Positions 1-8,457 of a DNA stretch of 64,000 nt are shown here, one piece after another. The translations under genes and the position numbers were made by a program. Source of the stretch: CAYOZN01 sp964408455 (GTDB taxonomy: Bacteria > Planctomycetota > Phycisphaerae > UBA1845 > UTPLA1); the NCBI GenBank assembly GCA_964408455.1, contig CAYOZN010000008.1, forward strand, positions 1 through 64,000, in the 5' to 3' direction. Each line of letters starts with the position of its first letter. Position 1 is the stretch's first letter. The notes beneath the pieces are model-generated. The model was not told the DNA's origin, did not search any database, and saw only the letters and a list, made by a program, of their open reading frames with translations.

Positions 1-36
1 TTCTCTACAAGATATCTCTTCATTGAAGATGCGCCG

Positions 37-1713
37 GTGACCGGCGTGCGACACCGGGCGGGGATGTGCGGCGCGGCGGGGCGGCGCGGCGCGCGGTCGC
101 TGGTTGCGGCGGCTGTCGCCGTGGTGGCACTGACGCAGGCGGCCGTGGCCGTGCCGCCGGCGAACTTTCCGCCGGGCTGCCCGCCGGAGACGATGGTGTT
201 CAGCAGCGACAGCGTGATGGCGATTCCGGATGGGCCGTCGATCATCACCAGCCAGATCATGGTGGAGGGGCTGACCGGGAGCATCTGGGATGTGGACGTG
301 CAGACGTTCATCGAGCACGCGGAGCCGCGCGATCTGGACATCACGCTGACGAGCCCGGCGGGCGTGGTGATCACGCTATCGACCGACAACGGGAGTCCGA
401 CGAGTCCGGACTGTTTCAACGGGACGATCTGGGACGACCAGGCGGATCCGGGCGGGGCGCTGCCGTACAACAGCAATCAATTCATCGCCAGCGATCGGGA
501 CTACGTGGCGACGGGCGTGGCGGCGACACTGGTGCCGGAGGAGCCGCTGGGCGGGCTGTTTCTGGCGAGCGCGTTCCTGCCGGTGGAATTCAGCAACGGG
601 CCATGGACGCTGACGATCAACGACGACACGGCTGCCAACGGCGGGACACTGCACGGCTGGTCGCTGACGCTGACGGCGCTGCCGACGGAGGGCATCGAGT
701 CGCCGCTCGATCCGGGGGGCGGCATTCCGCCGCCGGTGGAGCTGACGAATTCGAACCCGGTGGCGATCGGTCCGGGGGCGGAGACGGTTTTCTCGACGAT
801 CGCGTATCCGAACCTGCCGGGGCCGATCTGCCTGGTGCGGTTGACGACGGACATCGCGCACACGAGCAGCCGCGATCTGGACATTACGCTGACGAGCCCG
901 GCGGGGACGGTGGTGACGCTGACCACGGACAACGGCAGCTTCTTCGACGACGTGTTCACGGCGACGGACTGGAGCGACATCGCGAACGTGGAGCTGTTCG
1001 GCGGCGGCGGCGGGGACCAGGTGCCGTACACGTTCAATGACGGCATGGCGACGGATCATCAGTATATCGATCTGACGCCGGCGGGCGATCTGGCGCCGGA
1101 GGAGGCCTTCGCGGCCTTTTCGGGCGAGGCATCGGGCGGTGTGTGGATTCTGACGATCCGGGACGACGTGGCGAATGCCGAGGGCGGCATGCTGAACGAG
1201 TGGACGCTGGGGATCTTCACGTGCCAGCAGGTTGACACGGACATGGACGGCGTGGCCGACGGCTGCGACCAGTTGATGGGCGACGACGCGGCGGGTGACG
1301 ATGACGGGGACGGGGTGGCGAACGATATCGACGTGTGCGCGGGCGACGACGCGGCGGGCGACGCGGACGGGGACGGCGTGTGCGACGATATCGACGCGTG
1401 CGAGGGCGAGGATGACAGCGTGGACGGCGACGGGGATGGCGTGCCGGACGGCTGCGACGCGCTGGTCGGCGACGACAACGCGGGGGACACGGACGGGGAC
1501 GGCGTGGCCGACGACGTGGACAACTGCGTGGAGGTGTCGAACGCGGACCAGGCGGACGCGGACGGCGACGGTCTGGGTGACGCGTGCCCGTCACCGCCGG
1601 CGGGCCAGGCGTGCTGCGGCGGGGGCATGCCGATGGTGCTGCCGCTGCTGCTACTGGCGGGGCGGCGCGGCATCCGGCGGCGTGCGAGGGGCCGGTTGAA
1701 TTACCAGTCATGA
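37..1713 (+). CDS. Secreted double P-domain protein with calcium stalk and CCGGG tail
   Basis: The protein has 558 aa with a GTG start. An in-frame ATG at 64 is equally possible, as neither has a clear ribosome site. A signal peptide (about residues 19-39, Ala-rich, ending AVA before VPP) is followed by two proprotein-convertase P-domain-like modules at about 55-214 and 238-395. Each has the RDLDITLTSPAG core and a W-TLTI/W-ILTI strand. Residues 400-520 are Asp-rich thrombospondin-type-3-like repeats (DxDGDGV), expected to bind calcium. The C-terminus is C526-C527-G-G-G-M-P, about ten hydrophobic residues, then an Arg-rich end. No peptidase domain is present, so the P-domains probably act in adhesion or folding. 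It is the first of a row of proteins sharing the stalk and tail. The family assignment is firm and the biological role is unknown. Confidence 0.9.
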   Translation: MTGVRHRAGMCGAAGRRGARSLVAAAVAVVALTQAAVAVPPANFPPGCPPETMVFSSDSVMAIPDGPSIITSQIMVEGLTGSIWDVDVQTFIEHAEPRDLDITLTSPAGVVITLSTDNGSPTSPDCFNGTIWDDQADPGGALPYNSNQFIASDRDYVATGVAATLVPEEPLGGLFLASAFLPVEFSNGPWTLTINDDTAANGGTLHGWSLTLTALPTEGIESPLDPGGGIPPPVELTNSNPVAIGPGAETVFSTIAYPNLPGPICLVRLTTDIAHTSSRDLDITLTSPAGTVVTLTTDNGSFFDDVFTATDWSDIANVELFGGGGGDQVPYTFNDGMATDHQYIDLTPAGDLAPEEAFAAFSGEASGGVWILTIRDDVANAEGGMLNEWTLGIFTCQQVDTDMDGVADGCDQLMGDDAAGDDDGDGVANDIDVCAGDDAAGDADGDGVCDDIDACEGEDDSVDGDGDGVPDGCDALVGDDNAGDTDGDGVADDVDNCVEVSNADQADADGDGLGDACPSPPAGQACCGGGMPMVLPLLLLAGRRGIRRRARGRLNYQS

Positions 1714-1885
1714 GATTGCGGCGCGCGGGCAAACGAGCCGCGGCGGATTGAGCGCGACTTCGCCGGCGCGGGGGGCGCCGGCGGAGCGCGCATGAAGCGG
1801 CGTTTTGTACGTGGCAACGTCTCGCAGGCGTTGGCAGGTGAAGGTGTCTGGCCTGGATTGGCGCTATTAACAGAGAGGTTGGTGC

Positions 1886-3544
1886 ATGACGGGAATTGTT
1901 GCAATCGTGACGGGTGTGGCGTTGAGCCACGCGGGAATCCTGGCCGAGCAGACAAAGAAGACGCCAGTGGGCGGCGTGGCCGAGGACAACTTCGGCGTGC
2001 GGGTGGCGATGGATGGCGACACGGCGGTGGTGGGATCGCAGGCCTTCGATCCGGGCGGCGTGATGAACGCGGGCGCGGCGTACGTGTTCACGCGGAGCGG
2101 CGGGACGTGGACGCAGGTCGCCATTCTGACGGCATCGGACGGCATGGCGGACGATAATTTCGGCTTTTCGGTGGCCATCGACGGGGAGACGATCGTGGTC
2201 GGCGCCTCGTATGGCGATATCGGTGCGGGCATGGACCAGGGCGCGGCATACGTGTTCGAGATGCCGCCGGGCGGCTGGACGGACATGACGGAGACGGCGA
2301 AGCTGCGGGCGAATCCGGCCGGCGCGGACGATCTGTTCGGATACTCCGTGGCGATCGAGGGCGACACGATCGCGGTGAGCGCGCCGAACGACGACATCGG
2401 CGGGAATGCGGACCAGGGGGCGATCTACGTCTTCGAGCGACCGGCGGGCGGATGGGTGAATGCGTCGCAGACGGCGCGGTTGACGGTTTCGGACGCGGAT
2501 ATTGAAGATATTCTGGGCGCGTCGGTCGGTATCAGCGGTGACACGATCGTGGCAGGGGCGCCGAACGCCGACAACACGGGGCCGGGCGTGACCGATGGCA
2601 CGGGCGCGGCGTACCTCTTCGTGCGGCCGGCGGGCGGGTGGGTGAACGGCACGGAGACGGCGAAGCTGACGGCGAGCGACGGATCGGCGTACGACCTGAT
2701 GGGCTATGGCGTGGCGATCGACGGCGGCGTGGTGGTTTCGGGGGCGGTGAACGACGGGCATTCGGGCGGCGGCGTTCAGGATGGATCGGGTTCCGCGTAC
2801 GTGTTTGAGATGCCGGAGGGCGGCTGGCAGGATGCGACGCAGGATGCGAAGCTGATCTACTCGAATCCGGAGCCGGTCGCGTTTTTCGGATTCTCCGCGG
2901 CGGTTCGCGGCGAACTGGTGTTGATCGGCTCGGTCAATCGGTTTCACACGCCGGCCATGCAGGATGGTCAAGGGGCGGCATACGTGTTTGAGCGTCCGGC
3001 GGGTGGCTGGAGCGGGGTTTTAGCGGAGACGCTGGAACTGACGGCGGCGGACGCACTACAGGACCGGTTCTTCGGCTACAGCATTGCCATCGAGGCGGAC
3101 TGGCTGCTGATCGGGTCGCCGCTGTCGGGGCCGGGGAATGCGGAGCCGGGGGGCGTGTATTTCTTTGCCCGCGACAACGACGAAGACGGCGTGGGCAATC
3201 ACGCCGACAACTGTCCGGATGATTCGACGAAGCTGGATCCCGGCGTGTGCGGGTGCGGTGTGGCGGAGGTGGACACGGACGGGGACGGGGCGTTCGACTG
3301 CGTGGACGCGTGCCCCGATGATGACACCGACGACAGCGACGGCGACGGCGTGTGCGACAGCGCGGACGTGTGTGCCGAGGGGGACGACACGGTTGATGTC
3401 GATGGTAACGGCACACCGGATGCGTGCGACGCGGCGGCGGGTCTGCCGGTGGGCGGCGACTGCTGCGGCGGCGGCATGCCGGCGATGCTGCCGCTGATGC
3501 TGCTTGGCGCCAAGCGCCGAAGGGCCAGGATGATTAGACGGTGA
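1886..3544 (+). CDS. Secreted FG-GAP-like propeller protein with CCGGG tail (copy 1)
   Basis: The 552-aa protein starts at ATG 1886, with GAGAGG seven bases upstream and an in-frame stop just before, so the start is secure. A short signal peptide (cleavage near GILA/EQTKK) precedes about seven repeats of the form FG-S-VAIDGDTIVVGAP...GAAYVF-RP-GGW...AKLTASDG. These are FG-GAP-like blades of a beta-propeller. A thrombospondin-3-like Asp/Cys stalk (about 425-515) and the tail C526-C527-GGGMP plus a hydrophobic stretch and Arg end follow. It is a close paralogue of the next gene, with which it shares 218 identical bases in the stalk. The third member of this head type is at 11946. It is presumably exported and cell-surface bound; its ligand is unknown. 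Confidence 0.9.
   Translation: MTGIVAIVTGVALSHAGILAEQTKKTPVGGVAEDNFGVRVAMDGDTAVVGSQAFDPGGVMNAGAAYVFTRSGGTWTQVAILTASDGMADDNFGFSVAIDGETIVVGASYGDIGAGMDQGAAYVFEMPPGGWTDMTETAKLRANPAGADDLFGYSVAIEGDTIAVSAPNDDIGGNADQGAIYVFERPAGGWVNASQTARLTVSDADIEDILGASVGISGDTIVAGAPNADNTGPGVTDGTGAAYLFVRPAGGWVNGTETAKLTASDGSAYDLMGYGVAIDGGVVVSGAVNDGHSGGGVQDGSGSAYVFEMPEGGWQDATQDAKLIYSNPEPVAFFGFSAAVRGELVLIGSVNRFHTPAMQDGQGAAYVFERPAGGWSGVLAETLELTAADALQDRFFGYSIAIEADWLLIGSPLSGPGNAEPGGVYFFARDNDEDGVGNHADNCPDDSTKLDPGVCGCGVAEVDTDGDGAFDCVDACPDDDTDDSDGDGVCDSADVCAEGDDTVDVDGNGTPDACDAAAGLPVGGDCCGGGMPAMLPLMLLGAKRRRARMIRR
3206..3423 (+). repeat. 218-bp stalk segment, copy A
   Basis: This stretch inside the first FG-GAP-like gene reads identically to 4953-5170 in the next gene. 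It encodes the Asp/Cys calcium-binding stalk. The flanking propeller-coding sequence differs at many positions, so the identity is local rather than a whole-gene recent copy. Confidence 0.9.
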
Positions 3545-3629
3545 ACTCGCCGCATCGACGGGGAGGATCCTTCAATGCGGTGCGGTGCGCGGTGTATGAC
3601 GAGTGAGTTCGCAAAATGAGGACGGTTGA

Positions 3630-5321
3630 ATGACATTTGCATTTGGAATTGCGTTAAGCGCAGCGTTATGTCAGCCGGCGATTGTCGCGGAGCAGACGAA
3701 GAAGACGCCGTCGGACGGGATGGCAAACGACCAATTCGGCGTCGCCATCGCGATGTGGGGCGACACGGCTGTAATCGCGGCGCCGGCGGGCGATGCGGCG
3801 GCGACGGACGAGGGCGCGGCTTATGTATTCGAGCGCAGCGGAGGAAGCTGGGTCGAAGTGGCCAAGCTGACGGCGTCCGATGGCGTGATGGGGGACAATC
3901 TCGGCCTGTTGTCGGCGGCCGCGATGTACGAGGACACGATCGTGCTGGGTGCGTCGTTACACGCGGGCGGTGGCGGCACCGGGCAGGGACAAGTCTATGT
4001 CTTCGTGCGGCCGCCCGGCGGCTGGACCGACACGACAGAGACGGCGAAGCTGACGGCTTCGGACGGGGCGATGGACGACAGCTTCGGCCAGTCGCTGGGA
4101 ATCGATGGCGATACGATCGTGGTCGGTGCGCCGTCGGATGATGGCGGGGCGGGGGCCGGCCAAGGGGGGCTGTATATCTTCCAGAAGCCGCCGGGGGGCT
4201 GGGTGAATGCGACCGAGAATGCGAAGCTCACTGCGTCGGACGCGGCGGCGGGAAACCTTCTGGGGTACAGCGTGTCCATTTTTGGTGACACGATTGTGGC
4301 AGGGGCGCCGAACAGCGGCAATTCGGGGGGGATGATGCAGGATGGTCCCGGGGCGGGGTATGTGTACGTTCGCCCGCCGGCAGGGTGGAGCAACATGGTC
4401 GAGACGGCGATTCTGACGGCGTCGGACGAGGGGCCGGGCAATTTACTGGGTTTCAGTTGCGCGATCCACGGGAACATGATCGTGGTGGGGGCGGTGAACG
4501 ACGGGAATTCGGGCGGAGGAGGCATTGACGGCATCGGCTCGGCCTACGTGTTCGAGATGCCCGCGGGGGGCTGGGTGGACACGACGCAGAACGCGAAGCT
4601 GATCGATTCGAACGCGGTTCCCGTGAACCTGCTGGGCTGGAGCGTGGCGGTGCTTGGCGACCTGGTGCTGGCCGGCGCGCCGAACGAGATTCATTCGGCG
4701 ATGACGCAGGATGGCGAGGGGGCCGTGAATGCGTATCTGCGTCCGGAAGGCGGCTGGAGCGGTGTCCTGACCGAATCGCACAAGCTGACGGCATCGGACG
4801 CGGCGTCGACCCGGTTCTTTGGCGTCCATTGCGAGGTATCGGAGGACTGGTTGATCATCGGGGCGCACGGCAGCGGGTCTGGCATGGCGGACGCCGGGGC
4901 GGCCTACTTTTTCGCCCGCGACAACGACGCGGACGGCGTGGGCAATCATGCGGACAACTGTCCGGATGATTCGACGAAGCTGGATCCCGGCGTGTGCGGG
5001 TGCGGTGTGGCGGAGGTGGACACGGACGGGGACGGGGCGTTCGACTGCGTGGACGCGTGCCCCGATGATGACACCGACGACAGCGACGGCGACGGCGTGT
5101 GCGACAGCGCGGACGTGTGTGCCGAGGGGGACGACACGGTTGATGTCGATGGTAACGGCACACCGGATGCATGCGACGCCGCTGGGGGTCTTCCGGTGGG
5201 CGGCGACTGTTGTGGCGGCGGCATGCCGGCGATGCTGCCATTGCTGATGATGGGATTGCGGCGGAGGCCGAAGGCACGGCGGCGACGCAGGGCGGCGGGT
5301 CGGACCGGCGTTAAGGTGTGA
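3630..5321 (+). CDS. Secreted FG-GAP-like propeller protein with CCGGG tail (copy 2)
   Basis: The 563-aa protein starts at ATG 3630 with GAGGA nine bases upstream. The layout matches the preceding gene: a short signal peptide ending IVA before EQTKKTP, about seven FG-GAP-like propeller blades, a calcium stalk, then C527-C528-GGGMP with a hydrophobic stretch and a long Arg/Lys-rich end. The mature N-terminus (EQTKKTP) is identical in both copies, which marks a tandem duplication. The propeller has diverged clearly, while part of the stalk is base-for-base identical to copy 1, which suggests later gene conversion. The only gap between the two genes is 85 bases, so they may be co-transcribed. 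Confidence 0.9.
   Translation: MTFAFGIALSAALCQPAIVAEQTKKTPSDGMANDQFGVAIAMWGDTAVIAAPAGDAAATDEGAAYVFERSGGSWVEVAKLTASDGVMGDNLGLLSAAAMYEDTIVLGASLHAGGGGTGQGQVYVFVRPPGGWTDTTETAKLTASDGAMDDSFGQSLGIDGDTIVVGAPSDDGGAGAGQGGLYIFQKPPGGWVNATENAKLTASDAAAGNLLGYSVSIFGDTIVAGAPNSGNSGGMMQDGPGAGYVYVRPPAGWSNMVETAILTASDEGPGNLLGFSCAIHGNMIVVGAVNDGNSGGGGIDGIGSAYVFEMPAGGWVDTTQNAKLIDSNAVPVNLLGWSVAVLGDLVLAGAPNEIHSAMTQDGEGAVNAYLRPEGGWSGVLTESHKLTASDAASTRFFGVHCEVSEDWLIIGAHGSGSGMADAGAAYFFARDNDADGVGNHADNCPDDSTKLDPGVCGCGVAEVDTDGDGAFDCVDACPDDDTDDSDGDGVCDSADVCAEGDDTVDVDGNGTPDACDAAGGLPVGGDCCGGGMPAMLPLLMMGLRRRPKARRRRRAAGRTGVKV
4953..5170 (+). repeat. 218-bp stalk segment, copy B
   Basis: This is the second member of the identical pair (see 3206-3423). 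Identity stops at base 5171, where the copies differ G to A, and then decays across the region leading to the tail. Confidence 0.9.
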
Positions 5322-5505
5322 TGTAAATTACGGGGAGCGGAGTGGTCATGGTCCGGGAATGCGGACAGGGCGGGGTGCGCTTCAGCGGGGGCGGTACAAT
5401 GGATGCCGCTGAGGCTGCACCTCGCCCGGACTGCCCATCGTGCGATGGCGAACAGGTTTATCGGAGGTGAGGGCGCAGATCAGAGCTTTTTACAGGGAGA
5501 TGAAT

Positions 5506-6771
5506 ATGAGCGGCCGCGACCCTTGTCGCCTGGCGAGGTTCACTTGTGCGGGAATTCGCGCGGGGCTTTGCGGCTGTGCGGCCATCCTGCTGGCCGGCGG
5601 CACGGCCGCGCGGGCTCAGTCGGCCGACGTGGCGGTGAGCCAGAGCATTGACCTGACGGAGGTGGTGTGCGGGAACAACGTGACATACACGGTGACGGCT
5701 ACCAACAACGGGCCGGACGCGGCGACCAACGTAACGCTAACCAATGTGTTTCCGGCGTGCGGCACATTCGTCGGGCTTACGGCCCTCAGCCAGGGGAGCG
5801 CGGTGCATATCATCGGAACCGACATTTTTACGACAAGCTTCGGCACGATCGCAGCGGGGGCCAGCGCCACGGTCTCGCTTGTGCTGACGGTGCCGGCCGA
5901 TTGCACGCCGAGCTATGAGAATTCCATCACGATGACGACGTCGACGACGGACCCGAACGCGTCGAACGACGCGACGACGCTGGAGACGCTGGTGGGGTGC
6001 GGCGATCTGACGGTGGAGAAACAGGGTCCGGCGGAGGCGGCGTGCGGCGAAAGCGTGCTCTATCTGCTGGTGGTGCGGCAGACGGGGCCGGGGGCGGCGG
6101 GCGACGTGGTGGTGGTCGATGACGCTGCCGATTGCCTGAGCGACGTTTCTTGCGTGACGAGCCAGGGGACGTGCAGCGTGGGGGCGGACAACGTGGTGAC
6201 GGCGGAGCTGGGGACGATCGCGGCGGACCAGACGGCGACGGTGGCGATCGTGGGGGTGGTCGGCGAAGACTGCGAGGCGTCGATTGGCAACACGGCCACC
6301 GTCAGCACGCCGGCACCAGAGCCGGACGACACCAACAATGCGTCGAATGCCGTTGAGACGGCAGTGGCGTGCACGATCGGCGCGTGCTGCCTGGCGGATT
6401 CGCCCTGCGTGCGGGTGCTGGAGACGGCGTGTGACGGGCTTGGCGGTGCATTCCAGGGCAATCTGACGCAGTGCGCGGACGTCGATGCGGATGGGGACGG
6501 GATCTGCGACGATCTGGACAACTGCGCGGCGGCGGCGAACACGCAGCAGGAGGATGGGGACGGTGATGGCGTCGGCGATGCGTGCGACAACTGCGAGGAC
6601 GTGGCGAACGCCGATCAGGCGGACTCGGACGGAGACGGGCTGGGCGATGCGTGCCCGGCGCCGTCGGCGGGGCAGGCGTGCTGCGGCGGGGGACTGCCGG
6701 CGGTGCTGCCGCTGCTGGTGATGGCATGGAGACGAGGACGACGCCCGATGGGTGGGCGGCGCGACGATTGA
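5506..6771 (+). CDS. Secreted DUF11-repeat protein with CCGGG tail
   Basis: I place the start at ATG 5506, six bases after GGGAG; the frame stays open upstream to 5440. The product has 421 aa. The signal peptide ends near TAARA/QSADV. Two DUF11-type modules follow (conserved YTVTATNNGPDAATNVTLTN core, then GDLTVEKQGPAEAACGE). These are Ig-like beta-sandwich repeats common in bacterial surface proteins. Then come a Cys-bearing linker, a thrombospondin-3-like stalk and the tail C392-C393-GGGLP, hydrophobic stretch and Arg end. It shares only the stalk and tail with its neighbours, so the head has been swapped. Its role is probably structural or adhesive. Confidence 0.88.
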   Translation: MSGRDPCRLARFTCAGIRAGLCGCAAILLAGGTAARAQSADVAVSQSIDLTEVVCGNNVTYTVTATNNGPDAATNVTLTNVFPACGTFVGLTALSQGSAVHIIGTDIFTTSFGTIAAGASATVSLVLTVPADCTPSYENSITMTTSTTDPNASNDATTLETLVGCGDLTVEKQGPAEAACGESVLYLLVVRQTGPGAAGDVVVVDDAADCLSDVSCVTSQGTCSVGADNVVTAELGTIAADQTATVAIVGVVGEDCEASIGNTATVSTPAPEPDDTNNASNAVETAVACTIGACCLADSPCVRVLETACDGLGGAFQGNLTQCADVDADGDGICDDLDNCAAAANTQQEDGDGDGVGDACDNCEDVANADQADSDGDGLGDACPAPSAGQACCGGGLPAVLPLLVMAWRRGRRPMGGRRDD

Positions 6772-6834
6772 TCGCGGTGCGTTTGCCGCACGAACTCTGA
6801 ATCCGACCGTCGTTCCCGCGCAATGGAGACTTCG

Positions 6835-8322
6835 ATGAAGATTCGACCGATGTATTCACGCTGCGCGTTGGTGGTTTTGTGCGCGATGATTCCGGCCGGG
6901 TCTGCGTCGGCCCAGTTCGTCGCCAGGGAGATCATCGACGCGACCGGCGACGGTGCGAGTGTGTTGGATAACCCGTTCGCCATCGCCGTGGACCTGGAGC
7001 ACAATGTTTACGTAACGGGCTTCACGAGCGACAACGCCTTCAAGATCGCGCCCGACGGGGTCATTACCGAGATCATCGACGCAACCGGCGACGGCGTGAA
7101 TGCCCTGGACGTCGGCACCGGCGTCGCCGTCGACGCCGCGGGCAACGCGTATGTGGCGGGACAAAACAGCGACAACGTCTTCAAGATCACGCCGGGGGGT
7201 CAGGTGACTCAGATCATCGATGCGACCGGCGACGGCATGCATACCCTTGATCTGCCCCAAAGGCTCGCGGTGGACGGCGCGGGCAACGTCTTTGTGGCCG
7301 GCTTCCTCAGCAACAATGCGTTCAAGATTACGCCCGCCGGGGTGATCACGCAGATCATCGATGCGACCGGGGACGGCGCGGGACATGGGCTCGCGCGAGC
7401 CGTCGACGTCGCCGTGGATGACGCGGGCAACGCCTACGTGACGGGACGCGACAGCGACAACGCCTTCAAGATCACGCCGGCGGGCGTCATCAGCCAGATC
7501 ATCGATGCGACCGGTGATGGAACCCATGCCCTGGACGCCCCGTTTGGCATCACGGTGGATGGCTTGGACAATGTTTACGTGGCGGGACGGGACAGCGACA
7601 ACGCCTTCAAGATCACGCCGGCTGGCGTCATTACCCCGATGATCGATGCAACCGGTGACGGGTCCGGGCATGGCCTCGATAACCCGATCGAGATCGACGT
7701 GGATTCGTCGAGACACGTGTATGTTGCGGGACTACTGAGCCACAACGCCTTCCGGATCACGCCCGATGGTGAGATTACCGAGATCATCGATGCGACGGGC
7801 GACGGCGCCGGCAACGGCCTGGACAGTCCGCAAGGCATCGCCGTGGCGGCCAATGGCATTGCGTACATCCTGGGGAATGGCAGTGACAACGCGTTCCGGA
7901 TCGCGCCGGACTGCAACGGCAACGGCATGGACGACGAACTCGAGATTTCGGCGGGCATGACAGGAGACTGCGACGGCGACCTGGTGCCGGACGATTGTCA
8001 GTCCGATGGCGACGGTGATGGCACGCCGGACGCGTGCGACGACTGTGCAAACGACGCGAACAAGACCGATCCCGGCGCCTGCGGCTGCGGCAACGTGGAC
8101 GATGATGCCGACGGGGATGGCGTGGCGGATTGCGAAGACAATTGCGTCGATGCCGCGAACGCGGATCAGTCGGACGCAGACGGGGACGGTGTGGGGGATG
8201 CGTGCATGCCGGCGGGGCAGGCGTGCTGCGGCGGCGGGTTGCCGGCGGTGCTGCCGTTGCTGATGCTGGGGCTGCGGCGAAGCAACCGTCGGCGCGTCAA
8301 TCAGAAACGCGTCACGATGTGA
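6835..8322 (+). CDS. Secreted NHL-like propeller protein with CCGGG tail
   Basis: The start chosen is ATG 6835, with GGAG six bases upstream; ATG 6823 is in frame but lacks a ribosome site. The product has 495 aa. The signal peptide ends SASA/QFVAR. About seven repeats of roughly 45 residues follow the pattern IIDATGDG...AVDAAGNAYVAG..SDNAFKITP-G. They match NHL-type blades (G-AVD--GNVYV) and should fold as a beta-propeller. A thrombospondin-3-like stalk (about 365-460) leads to C464-C465-GGGLP, hydrophobic stretch and Arg end. The second half of the double ORF at 8458-11661 has the same head. Confidence 0.88.
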   Translation: MKIRPMYSRCALVVLCAMIPAGSASAQFVAREIIDATGDGASVLDNPFAIAVDLEHNVYVTGFTSDNAFKIAPDGVITEIIDATGDGVNALDVGTGVAVDAAGNAYVAGQNSDNVFKITPGGQVTQIIDATGDGMHTLDLPQRLAVDGAGNVFVAGFLSNNAFKITPAGVITQIIDATGDGAGHGLARAVDVAVDDAGNAYVTGRDSDNAFKITPAGVISQIIDATGDGTHALDAPFGITVDGLDNVYVAGRDSDNAFKITPAGVITPMIDATGDGSGHGLDNPIEIDVDSSRHVYVAGLLSHNAFRITPDGEITEIIDATGDGAGNGLDSPQGIAVAANGIAYILGNGSDNAFRIAPDCNGNGMDDELEISAGMTGDCDGDLVPDDCQSDGDGDGTPDACDDCANDANKTDPGACGCGNVDDDADGDGVADCEDNCVDAANADQSDADGDGVGDACMPAGQACCGGGLPAVLPLLMLGLRRSNRRRVNQKRVTM

Positions 8323-8457
8323 CATTGTGAAGGTTGAGCGACGGAAACCACGCGTTTAACCATCGGGACGCTCTAACAGGGGACTTTTTAGAATGGCAAA
8401 GGCGGCAGGTCGCAGGTGCAGCCAGGCGCGCGGCGGCCGCTCGTTCGGGAGGCTGCG

